Assembly: GCA_031390425.1 (NCBI GenBank)
Contig: JANMTL010000003.1
Span: forward strand, 1 to 6,132
Length of the DNA stretch: 6,132 nt
Reading direction: 5' to 3'
Source: PBB1 sp031390425
Lineage (GTDB): Bacteria > Pseudomonadota > Gammaproteobacteria > Burkholderiales > Burkholderiaceae_C
The number at the start of each line of letters is the position of its first letter. Positions within the stretch are counted from its first letter, which is position 1. The notes beneath the pieces were generated by a model, which saw nothing but the letters and a program-made list of their open reading frames with translations, was not told the DNA's origin and made no database searches. This document shows positions 1 to 6,132 of the stretch, one piece after another. A program made the position numbers and the translations under genes.

Positions 1-20
1 CGGCTACACACCTACTTCAA

Positions 21-221
21 AGGCTCTGGCTCGAGAACACCCACCGAATTCCTTCAGCGCTTACCTCGCTCACATTCAGTCGACTCGGTATCGACACGGC
101 TCGACCCTGCGGGTCATCGCCACGATGACCCGCAGGGTCGAGTCGAAGCGAGAACAAGCGGATTAGCGTTAGCGAGGTACCCGAACCGGTCGTCCGGTGA
201 GCGTTCTCGTGCCAGAGCCTC
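21..221. repeat. Long imperfect inverted repeat with perfect 20-bp core
   Basis: Two arms of about 100 bp face each other around a 3-nt centre (cca, 120-122). The core arms 100-119 and 123-142 are perfect reverse complements over 20 bp, and a G-T wobble plus two pairs could extend the RNA stem to 23. The outer ends also match: 21-46 against the reverse complement of 195-220 agrees at 23 of 26 bases. The block tacctcgct at 62-70 recurs inverted at 171-179. The stretches between these blocks match poorly, and one base of indel is needed to align the arms. No T-tract follows the core, so it is not a standard intrinsic terminator. It may be a dispersed palindromic element or two inverted diverged copies of a ~100-bp repeat. 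The function is unknown. Confidence 0.85.
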
Positions 222-284
222 GGCCGGAGGTGTGCAGCCGCAGCGTGACACCCAAATCGGCTGGTGTTCAGGCCCTCTTTTTGG

Positions 285-318
285 GTTACGTTTTTCTGGG
301 CCCGCAGAAAAAGGTAAC
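285..318. repeat. 14-bp-arm palindrome (gttac-g-tttttctg type)
   Basis: Arms 285-298 and 305-318 are inverted copies: gttac, one mismatched G, tttttctg on the left, and cagaaaaa, G, gtaac on the right, with a 6-nt GC-rich loop at 299-304. Thirteen of 14 positions pair. The T-run lies on the 5' side of the stem and the A-run on the 3' side, so neither strand has a stem followed by free U residues. That argues against a simple rho-independent terminator. From memory, motifs of this kind are common between genes in Burkholderiales and are often mis-annotated as small proteins rich in KVTRPPGRDPA-like peptides. Confidence 0.8.
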
Positions 319-324
319 TCGGCT

Positions 325-434
325 GCCGGGCCGAGACCCGGCGCGGTCCAACGCAAGGCAAAGCCCCTGCCCGGCCGAGACCCGGCGGGCTGCCAGCAAG
401 TCAAACCCCGATTGTCGGGGCGGGACCCGACGCG
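325..434. repeat. Three hairpin repeat units at ~44-45 bp spacing
   Basis: Three related units follow the palindrome at 285-318. Each carries a version of ccgagacccggcg: at 331, at 375, and a diverged form starting at 420. Unit 1 forms a perfect 6-bp hairpin, gccggg (325-330) with cccggc (337-342). Unit 2 can pair gcccg (369-373) with cgggc (386-390). Unit 3 pairs gtcggg (414-419) with cccgac (426-431), and it overlaps an alternative hairpin, ccccga (406-411) with tcgggg (415-420). The sequence between units is not obviously conserved. The short ORFs crossing this stretch on both strands are best seen as by-products of the repeat. Confidence 0.75.
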
Positions 435-437
435 ATC

Positions 438-468
438 TGCCGAATGCAAGACCGATCGATCGGCGGCA
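438..468. promoter_or_regulatory. Nested palindrome upstream of lolC; possible operator or leader structure
   Basis: A perfect 12-bp palindrome, ccgatcgatcgg, sits at 452-463. It is flanked by the inverted pair tgccg (438-442) and cggca (464-468), which is not symmetric about the same centre. It lies 32-62 bp before the lolC start codon, where an operator or a 5'-leader hairpin could act. Nothing in the sequence identifies a regulator. A weak -10-like hexamer, tagcat (485-490), follows, but no convincing -35 lies at the right distance. Confidence 0.3.
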
Positions 469-499
469 CGCCATCCCCAGCCTGTAGCATCCTCCCGCA

Positions 500-1756
500 A
501 TGAATTGGCCCTACGAACTCCAGATCGGCTGGCGCTACACCCGAGCCGGCCGCAGCGGACGTCGCAACGGTTTCATCTCGTTCATTTCCGGCGTATCGAT
601 GCTGGGCATCGCGCTCGGCGTGGCGGCACTCATCATCGTGCTGTCGGTGATGAACGGCTTCCAGAAGGAAGTGCGTGATCGCATGCTGTCGGTGATCTCG
701 CACGTCGAGGTCTACCAGTCTCAAAGCGAGGCGCTGCCCGACTGGCAGGCCACGGCGGCCCAGACCCGGCTCAACCCGCAGGTCGTCGGCGCAGCGCCTT
801 TCATCGCGGCGCAGGCGCTGATCGCGCGCGGCGACGACATGCGCGGCGCCATCGTGCGCGGCATCTCGCCGCTGGAAGAAGCCACCGTGACCGACCTCGC
901 CGCGAAGCTGCGCGACACCACGCTGGCGAAGCTGGTGCCGGGCGGCTGGGGCATCGTGCTCGGCGGAGAACTGGCGCGCGGCCTCCGGGTGCGCGTGGGC
1001 GACAAGGTGACCCTCGTCGCGCCCGGCGGGCAGGTGACGCCTGCCGGCGTGGTGCCGCGATTGAAGCAACTGACTTTGGTCGGCACCTTCGAAGCCGGCC
1101 ACTACGAATACGACAACGGGCTCGCGCTGATCCATGTGGAAGACGCCGCGCGGCTGTTTCGCGTCGAGGGCCCGACGGGCGTGCAGCTCCGCTTGAAAGA
1201 CGCGCAAGAAGCCCGCGCGGTGGGCGACGAGTTGCAAGTGCGACTCGGCCCGTCGGTACGCCTGAGCGACTGGACGCGCACCAACCGCAACTGGTTCGAC
1301 GCGGTGCAAATCGAGAAGCGACTGATGTTCATCATCCTGACGCTGATCGTCGCGGTGGCCGCATTCAACCTGGTCTCGACGCTGGTGATGACGGTCACCG
1401 ACAAGCAGGCCGACATCGCGATCCTGCGCACCCTCGGCGCGAGCCCGCGCTCGATCATGGGCATCTTCATGGTGCAGGGCGCGGCGTCGGGCGTGATCGG
1501 CACGCTGGCCGGCATGGCGCTGGGGCTGGGGGTGGCCTACAACATCGACACCATCGTGCCGGCGATCGAGCGGGCATTGCAGATGAGTTTTTTGCCCAGC
1601 AGCATCTACCTCATCAGCCGCATGCCGAGTGATCCGCAAAGTGGCGACATCGTGCCGATCGTGCTGATCTCGCTGGCACTGGCCTTCGTCGCGACGATCT
1701 ACCCGAGCTGGCGCGCGAGCCGCGTGCAGCCGGCCGAGGCGCTGCGCTATGAATGA
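500..1756 (+). CDS. lolC: Lipoprotein-releasing ABC transporter permease, LolC/LolE family (possibly LolF)
   Basis: This 418-residue inner-membrane permease partners LolD to extract mature outer-membrane lipoproteins from the inner membrane and hand them to periplasmic LolA. The fold is visible: TM1 about 27-51, a large periplasmic domain about 52-272, TM2 about 275-299, TM3 about 321-346 and TM4 about 384-402. The cytoplasmic segment DKQADIAILRTLGASPRSIM (301-320) and the C-terminal YPSWRASRVQPAEALRYE are family hallmarks. The stretch PGGQVTPAGVVPRLKQ (about 175-190) lies where the LolA-binding Hook loop of LolC occurs. The length is normal. The ATG start gives the usual N-terminus (MNWPYELQIGWRYTRAG), but no good Shine-Dalgarno precedes it. 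The 3' end overlaps lolD by 8 bp. No second permease gene is visible, so a homodimeric LolF arrangement is likely (inference). The symbol could equally be lolE or lolF. Confidence 0.95.
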   Translation: MNWPYELQIGWRYTRAGRSGRRNGFISFISGVSMLGIALGVAALIIVLSVMNGFQKEVRDRMLSVISHVEVYQSQSEALPDWQATAAQTRLNPQVVGAAPFIAAQALIARGDDMRGAIVRGISPLEEATVTDLAAKLRDTTLAKLVPGGWGIVLGGELARGLRVRVGDKVTLVAPGGQVTPAGVVPRLKQLTLVGTFEAGHYEYDNGLALIHVEDAARLFRVEGPTGVQLRLKDAQEARAVGDELQVRLGPSVRLSDWTRTNRNWFDAVQIEKRLMFIILTLIVAVAAFNLVSTLVMTVTDKQADIAILRTLGASPRSIMGIFMVQGAASGVIGTLAGMALGLGVAYNIDTIVPAIERALQMSFLPSSIYLISRMPSDPQSGDIVPIVLISLALAFVATIYPSWRASRVQPAEALRYE

Positions 1757-2504
1757 TGCGCAGCGCCACTCCCTCCTTCCCCCGCTGGGGGAAGGCCGGG
1801 ATAGGGGCCCTGTGCCCAGCCACCAGCCACCGATCGTCATTCAGGCTCGAGGCTTGCACAAACGGTTCCACGAAGGCGATCTCGACGTGCATGTGCTGCA
1901 GGGCATCGACCTCGACATCGCCGTCGGCGAAACCGTGGCGATCGTCGGCGCCTCGGGCTCGGGCAAGAGCACGCTGCTGCACCTGATGGGCGGGCTGGAA
2001 GCGCCGACGCAAGGGCAGGTCGCGCTGATGGGCCGCGACCTGATGACCCTGGACGCGCAGGCGCAGGGCGTGTGGCGCAACCGGCACCTCGGCTTCGTCT
2101 ACCAGTTCCACCACCTGCTGCCCGAGTTCACCGCGCTCGACAACGTCGCGATGCCGCTGCGCATCCGGCGCGTCGCGCAGCCCGAAGCGCGTGCGGCCGC
2201 CGAGGCGGTGCTGCAGCAGGTCGGGCTCGGTCACCGCACCCTTCACCGGCCGGCGCAGTTGTCGGGCGGCGAACGCCAGCGGGTGGCGATCGCGCGGTCG
2301 CTGGCCGGTCGGCCGGCCTGCGTTCTTGCGGACGAGCCCACCGGCAACCTCGACCGCGAAACCGCCGACGGCGTGTTCGACTTGATGCTGTCGCTGGCCC
2401 GCGACCGCGGCATGGCTTTCGTGCTGGTCACCCACGACGAGGCACTGGCCGCGCGCTGCGATCGGGTGCTGCGCTTGAAGCTGGGGCGGCTGGTGAACTC
2501 GTGA
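1749..2504 (+). CDS. lolD: Lipoprotein-releasing ABC transporter ATP-binding protein LolD
   Basis: This cytoplasmic ATPase powers lipoprotein release by the LolC/E-type permease. All ABC motifs are present in the 251 residues: Walker A GASGSGKST (67-75), Q-loop Gln119 in YQFHHLLPEF, signature LSGGERQRVAIARSL (171-185), Walker B CVLADE (191-196) with catalytic Glu196, D-loop GNLD (199-202) and H-loop His229. The ATG at 1749 overlaps the lolC stop region and has gagg (1736-1739) upstream, giving translational coupling. Residues about 8-27 are encoded by a REP-like palindrome plus a Pro-rich stretch and have no counterpart in usual LolD (about 230 residues). The ABC domain proper begins near IVIQARGL (29). 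An in-frame GTG at 1812 with agggg (1803-1807) nearby is an alternative start. Family assignment is very secure; the start is moderately so. Confidence 0.95.
   Translation: MNDAQRHSLLPPLGEGRDRGPVPSHQPPIVIQARGLHKRFHEGDLDVHVLQGIDLDIAVGETVAIVGASGSGKSTLLHLMGGLEAPTQGQVALMGRDLMTLDAQAQGVWRNRHLGFVYQFHHLLPEFTALDNVAMPLRIRRVAQPEARAAAEAVLQQVGLGHRTLHRPAQLSGGERQRVAIARSLAGRPACVLADEPTGNLDRETADGVFDLMLSLARDRGMAFVLVTHDEALAARCDRVLRLKLGRLVNS
1771..1810. repeat. REP-type palindrome inside the 5' end of lolD
   Basis: A perfect 9-bp stem is present: ccttccccc (1775-1783), loop gct, gggggaagg (1787-1795), followed by ccgggatagggg (1796-1807). This closely resembles, from memory, a dispersed intergenic repeat of Comamonadaceae and relatives. 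Its alternative reading frames give the familiar spurious peptides FPRWGKAGIG (+ strand) and IPAFPQRGKE (- strand), and both are visible here. It lies between the lolD ATG and the conserved ABC domain and keeps the frame open, adding LLPPLGEGRDRG to the predicted protein. Confidence 0.7.
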
Positions 2505-2555
2505 ATGGTCGGCGGGCGATGTTGCGTGCCGCCCAAACCGGACGTCCCGCTCCGA

Positions 2556-2753
2556 TCAGGCCGCTTGGCGATGCGCCACTTGCAAGGGCCAGGCCCCGCA
2601 TTCGCGGGCTTCGAGAATCACGGTTTCGACAACGGTGCCGTCGGCGGCATAACTGATGTGTGTGCGCCAGTCTTGCGACACTTCCCGAACAATGGGTTTG
2701 TCCGACAAACGAATAACCAAGGTGTCATCGTCGTCGAAGTAGGTGGTTTTCAT
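2556..2753 (-). CDS. DUF2283 family protein, putative antitoxin-type partner
   Basis: This protein of 65 residues begins MKTTYFDDDDTLVIRLSD and continues through AADGTVVETVILEA (about 36-49). That matches the DUF2283 pattern: an acidic Tyr/Asp-rich strand near the N-terminus, a central 'aDG.vv' turn and an ILEA ending. I chose ATG at 2753 because gggag (2762-2766, read on the - strand) lies 8 nt upstream. It also creates an ATGA overlap with the stop of the DUF4258 gene, and the domain begins right there; a longer ORF upstream is the shadow of that gene. The biochemical function of DUF2283 is not established. Its pairing with DUF4258 suggests an antitoxin-like role (inference). It converges on lolD 51 bp away, with no clear terminator between them. 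Confidence 0.8.
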   Translation of the reverse strand: MKTTYFDDDDTLVIRLSDKPIVREVSQDWRTHISYAADGTVVETVILEARECGAWPLQVAHRQAA

Positions 2754-3004
2754 GGCATCAACTCCCAGTGGTGCATCACGGTCTTGACGATCAGTGCGTC
2801 TTCCAACACCAACACCGCACACAGCAAATTGTCGTCGCGATCCGACACGTTCAGCCAGACCCAGAGCCTGTCTGCATCGCTGTGACGGATATTCCCGGTT
2901 TCGATCACCTCCAACAGCAAGGCAGCAGAAACATCGCGTTCCTGCATCCGTTGGGCGGCGTGTCGCGTCACGATGATCGCGCGGTTGAACCGGCTGCTGA
3001 ACAT
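2750..3004 (-). CDS. DUF4258 family protein, putative toxin-type partner
   Basis: This protein of 84 residues has the DUF4258 pattern: IIVTRHAAQRMQERDVS (10-26) with His15, Arg19 and Arg23, then a helix LLLEVIETGNI (29-39), a strand RLWVWLNV (46-53), and an ending VLEDALIVKTVMHHWEL (66-82). DUF4258 proteins are small and resemble RNase-type toxins in size and gene context; activity here is inferred, not shown. The gene starts 19 bp after the BatA-like gene stop, on the same strand, so read-through from the MoxR operon is plausible. The start context (cacaggcatc before ATG) is a weak ribosome site. Local G+C falls to about 52% by hand count over 2701-2820, against about 68% over 5701-5760, which would fit acquisition by transfer. 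It overlaps the next gene by 4 bp (ATGA). Confidence 0.82.
   Translation of the reverse strand: MFSSRFNRAIIVTRHAAQRMQERDVSAALLLEVIETGNIRHSDADRLWVWLNVSDRDDNLLCAVLVLEDALIVKTVMHHWELMP
2762..2766 (-). promoter_or_regulatory. Shine-Dalgarno of the DUF2283 gene
   Basis: The - strand reads gggag, 8 nt before the ATG at 2753. It lies inside the end of the DUF4258 coding sequence and supports the short 65-residue form of the DUF2283 protein over the longer upstream ORF. Confidence 0.65.
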
Positions 3005-3023
3005 GATGCCTGTGGGTTTCGTA

Positions 3024-4094
3024 TCACGCCACGCGGCCGAACCACGCCACCGACAGCCCAGCCGCCAGCAGCACCAGCAGCGCGGCGGCGCCGGCGAACA
3101 GGCCGCTGATCTCGGTCTCTTTTTGCTCGACGACGAGGCGGGTGCTCAGCGACTGGTACACCTTCTTCAAGTCGGCCGCGGTACCGGCGTAAAAATACTC
3201 GCCCATCGTCATCGTGCTGATGCTCTTCAGTGTGTCTTCGTCGAGCTTCACGCGCATCGTCCAGCCTTCGAAGCTGATGCTCTCGCCGTCGCGCGTGCCG
3301 ATGCCGACCGAGTACACCTTGACGCCGCGGTCGGCGGCCATGCGGGCCGATTCGATCGGGTCCGGCCCGGTGGTGCGCTGGCCGTCGGTCAGCAAGATGA
3401 TGGCGCCCGAGCCGTGGCTGCCGGGCGGCACCGGCGTGAAGTCGGGTGCCGGTTTGTCCGCGGTACCGTCGCGGCCTTCACTCACGGAGAGGCCTCCCAG
3501 TGGCCTCGCGGCCGGCATCGCGCGCGCACCGGTCACCTGCGATAAATCGATGCCCGCGTCGGGAAACAGCGTTGCCAGCGACAGCACGATGCCGCTGCCG
3601 ATGGCGGTGCCGCGCTGCAATTGAAAGCGATCGATCGCCGCCAACACGTCGGCGCGGTTGTGGGTCGGCGGCTGCACCACGGCGGCGGTGCCTGCGAACG
3701 ACACGATGCCCACGCGCACCGATCGCGGCAGCTCGGTCACGAAGGCTTTGGCCGCTTCCTGCGCGGCCACCAAGCGGTTCGGCAGCACATCGGCGGCGCG
3801 CATGCTGCCCGACACATCCATCGCGAGGACGATGGTCTCCTGCTGGCTCGGCAGCTTGATGACGGCCACCGGCCGGGCGGTGGCGATCAACATCGCAGCG
3901 ATCGCCATCAGCATCAGCAGCGGCGGCAGGTGGCGTCGCCAGCCGGGGCCGCTGCCGGCCGCCTGCTTGATCAGCGACAGGCTGGTGTAGCGCAGCGTGG
4001 TTTTCTTGCGCCGCGTCAGCAGCCACGTGTACAGCACCACCAGCGCCGGCAGCAACAGCAGCAGCCACAGCAGGTCGGGCCAGAGGAAGTTCAT
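3024..4094 (-). CDS. BatA-like membrane VWA domain protein
   Basis: The 356-residue protein has two N-terminal membrane segments (about 5-26 and 57-73), a von Willebrand factor A domain (about 86-320) and a C-terminal membrane helix (about 331-352), the usual BatA layout. The metal-binding MIDAS is intact: DVSGS with Asp93, Ser95 and Ser97, Thr163 in RGTAIGSG, and Asp237 in LLTDGQ. The domain should face the periplasm if topology follows the family. A Pro/Gly-rich loop of about 45 residues (about 185-229) separates the second and third MIDAS motifs. I recall a shorter form of this linker in related proteins. The ATG at 4094 overlaps the DUF58 stop by ATGA, indicating coupled translation. It is the last MoxR-operon gene visible; no BatB or BatD follows. 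The substrate or partner in the envelope is unknown. Confidence 0.92.
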   Translation of the reverse strand: MNFLWPDLLWLLLLLPALVVLYTWLLTRRKKTTLRYTSLSLIKQAAGSGPGWRRHLPPLLMLMAIAAMLIATARPVAVIKLPSQQETIVLAMDVSGSMRAADVLPNRLVAAQEAAKAFVTELPRSVRVGIVSFAGTAAVVQPPTHNRADVLAAIDRFQLQRGTAIGSGIVLSLATLFPDAGIDLSQVTGARAMPAARPLGGLSVSEGRDGTADKPAPDFTPVPPGSHGSGAIILLTDGQRTTGPDPIESARMAADRGVKVYSVGIGTRDGESISFEGWTMRVKLDEDTLKSISTMTMGEYFYAGTAADLKKVYQSLSTRLVVEQKETEISGLFAGAAALLVLLAAGLSVAWFGRVA

Positions 4095-5072
4095 GCTGCG
4101 GCTCCGGCTGTGGCGCCGAAACCAGGGTTCAGATGCGCAGGCAGCGCGCCGACCGACGACAGCCGACTGCGCCGTCGACGCAGATCGGCGTAGCGCATCA
4201 CCGTCTCTGCCAGATCGTCGTCGGTGGCGATCTCCAGCGTGTCCACACCGGCGCGCGTGAGGTCGCTGCGCACGCTGGTTTCACGCTGTTCGACCGCCGC
4301 AATGAAGCGCTTTCGAAAGCCCGCATCGTGCGTGTCGACGAACAACTGCTCGCCGGTTTCGGCATCCTGGATCGTCATCAGGCCGACGTCGGGTAAATCG
4401 AGTTCGGCCGGGTCGTGCAGCCGCACCGCCAGCACCTCGTGGCGCTGCGCGAGGCGCGCCATGTCGTCGCCCCAGCCCGGTGTGCTGATGAAGTCGGAGA
4501 CGACGAACACCATCGATCGGCGGCGGATGCGCTTGTGCGCCGCCTGCAGCAGATCGCGCAACTGGGTTTCGGCGGCGGCCTGAGGAGCGGCGTGATTGCG
4601 CAGCTTTTGCATCAAGTGCAGCACATGCAGTCGGCCGGTGCGCGGTGACAGTTGCGCATCGACCGCGTCGCCGTACAGCAGTGCGCCGACCCGGTTGCCG
4701 TGGCGGGTGAACAGCCGCGCCATCAGGGCGGTGAATTCGGTCGACACCGCGCGCTTGGTGCGCACGGTTTCATGGCCGTTGGCCGACACCGTGCCGACGC
4801 TGCCGAAATCGAGGCTGGCACTCAGGTCGAGCACAAACCACACCATCAGCTCGCGGTCTTCGGTGAACTGGCGCACGTGCGGCACTTGCAAGCGCGCGGT
4901 GACGTTCCAGTCGATGTGACGCACATCGTCGTGGTGCTGGTACTCGCGCAGATCGGCCAGGTCGAAGCCCACGCCGCGCATCAGCGTGCGGTGCTCGCCT
5001 TGCAGCAGCCCATCCAGGCGGCGGATCACCGTCCATTCGAGGCGGCGCAGCAGGGCTTCGGTGCTGACCATT

Positions 5073-5080
<8 letters not shown>
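4091..5080 (-). CDS. DUF58 domain protein of the MoxR operon
   Basis: The short soluble type of DUF58 protein, about 329 residues, without the N-terminal membrane helices of longer members. The signature REYQHHDDVRHIDWNVTAR lies near residues 45-63 counted from this start. A VWA-like segment follows with a DLSAS metal-site motif (numbering as before, Asp85, Ser87, Ser89) and a later VVSDF Asp (about 196), so a MIDAS may be functional. Such proteins are thought to be clients or adaptors of the neighbouring MoxR ATPase. Start choice: ATG at 5080 is preceded by gggtga (5086-5091, - strand) with a 5-nt spacer and overlaps the moxR stop by 8 bp. GTG at 5089 (17-bp overlap) and ATG at 5071 (1-bp gap) are alternatives. 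The stop overlaps the BatA-like gene start. The family call is secure; exact role is unknown. Confidence 0.94.
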
Positions 5081-6065
<985 letters not shown>

Positions 6066-6132
6066 GGTCTCTTCAGAAAGGTGGCATGCCGACGGCGGAA
6101 GCAGCGTTTTCGATCGGCACCGCAAAACCAAT
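6066..6132 (-). other. Upstream region of the MoxR operon, no clear promoter
   Basis: The 67 bases before the moxR ATG begin (on the - strand) with ttggtt (6131-6126), which could pass as a -35, but no good -10 follows at 16-18 bp. I cannot define a promoter. It may lie beyond the window edge, or the operon may continue upstream. Confidence 0.3.

Noticed and set aside
100..142. Core palindrome as an intrinsic terminator
   Set aside because: The stem is strong but is followed by gtcgaagcgag rather than a T-run on the + strand, and the - strand also lacks one.
17..500. Several overlapping ORFs of 60-130 codons on both strands in the upstream region
   Set aside because: They cross the inverted repeats, have low-complexity Arg/Pro/Gly-rich translations typical of repeat-derived spurious proteins, and none has a family-like pattern.
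401..1840. Long open frame on the - strand (479 codons) antisense to the lolC-type gene
   Set aside because: It is a shadow of high-GC codon bias: the translation is a His/Arg/Gln/Asp-rich string with no recognisable domain, while the + strand frame is a clear LolC/E protein.
2505..2555. Possible bidirectional terminator between lolD and the DUF2283 gene
   Set aside because: Only a 5-bp stem (gggcg 2514-2518 with cgccc 2530-2534) with an 11-nt loop, and no T-tract on either strand.
2072..2656. 194-codon + strand frame overlapping lolD in another frame
   Set aside because: Arg/Ala-rich shadow frame over an unambiguous ABC ATPase.
6066..6131. Upstream extension of the MoxR protein to a TTG at 6131
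   Set aside because: The extra 22 residues are Cys/Arg/Ser-rich and unlike MoxR N-termini, and ATG 6065 has a reasonable ribosome site.

Overview
The window is GC-rich (roughly two thirds G+C by eye). Its protein sequences and intergenic repeat families look like a betaproteobacterium, probably Burkholderiales near Comamonadaceae or Sphaerotilaceae. That placement is inferred from sequence style and memory of the families, not from a search. No mobile element, RNA gene or CRISPR array is visible.

Layout. Positions 1-499 hold no credible gene. They contain a long imperfect inverted repeat with a perfect 20-bp core (21-221), a second palindrome (285-318), three hairpin units about 44 bp apart (325-434) and a small nested palindrome just before the first gene. 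On the + strand, 500-2504 is a two-gene operon: a LolC/LolE-type (possibly LolF) permease and the LolD ATPase, which together release lipoproteins from the inner membrane to LolA. A REP-type palindrome sits inside the first codons of lolD, so its true start is uncertain.

The rest lies on the - strand and reads from right to left. MoxR-type AAA+ ATPase (5073-6065), DUF58 protein (4091-5080) and BatA-like membrane VWA protein (3024-4094) form an overlapping operon. It is followed after 19 bp by a two-gene cassette: DUF4258 (2750-3004) and DUF2283 (2556-2753), joined by an ATGA overlap. The cassette looks like a small toxin-antitoxin-type module and is less GC-rich than its neighbours. It converges on lolD with a 51-bp gap.

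How the genes work together. The MoxR ATPase is expected to act as a chaperone-like machine on the two MIDAS-containing partners, DUF58 (soluble) and BatA-like VWA (membrane-anchored). The biological target is not known for most bacteria. LolC/LolD is an envelope housekeeping system and is not functionally tied to the MoxR operon by anything visible here. The core genes are conventional. The points most worth following up are the DUF4258/DUF2283 pair, the REP element inside lolD, the apparent single-permease Lol arrangement and the structured repeat cluster upstream of lolC.
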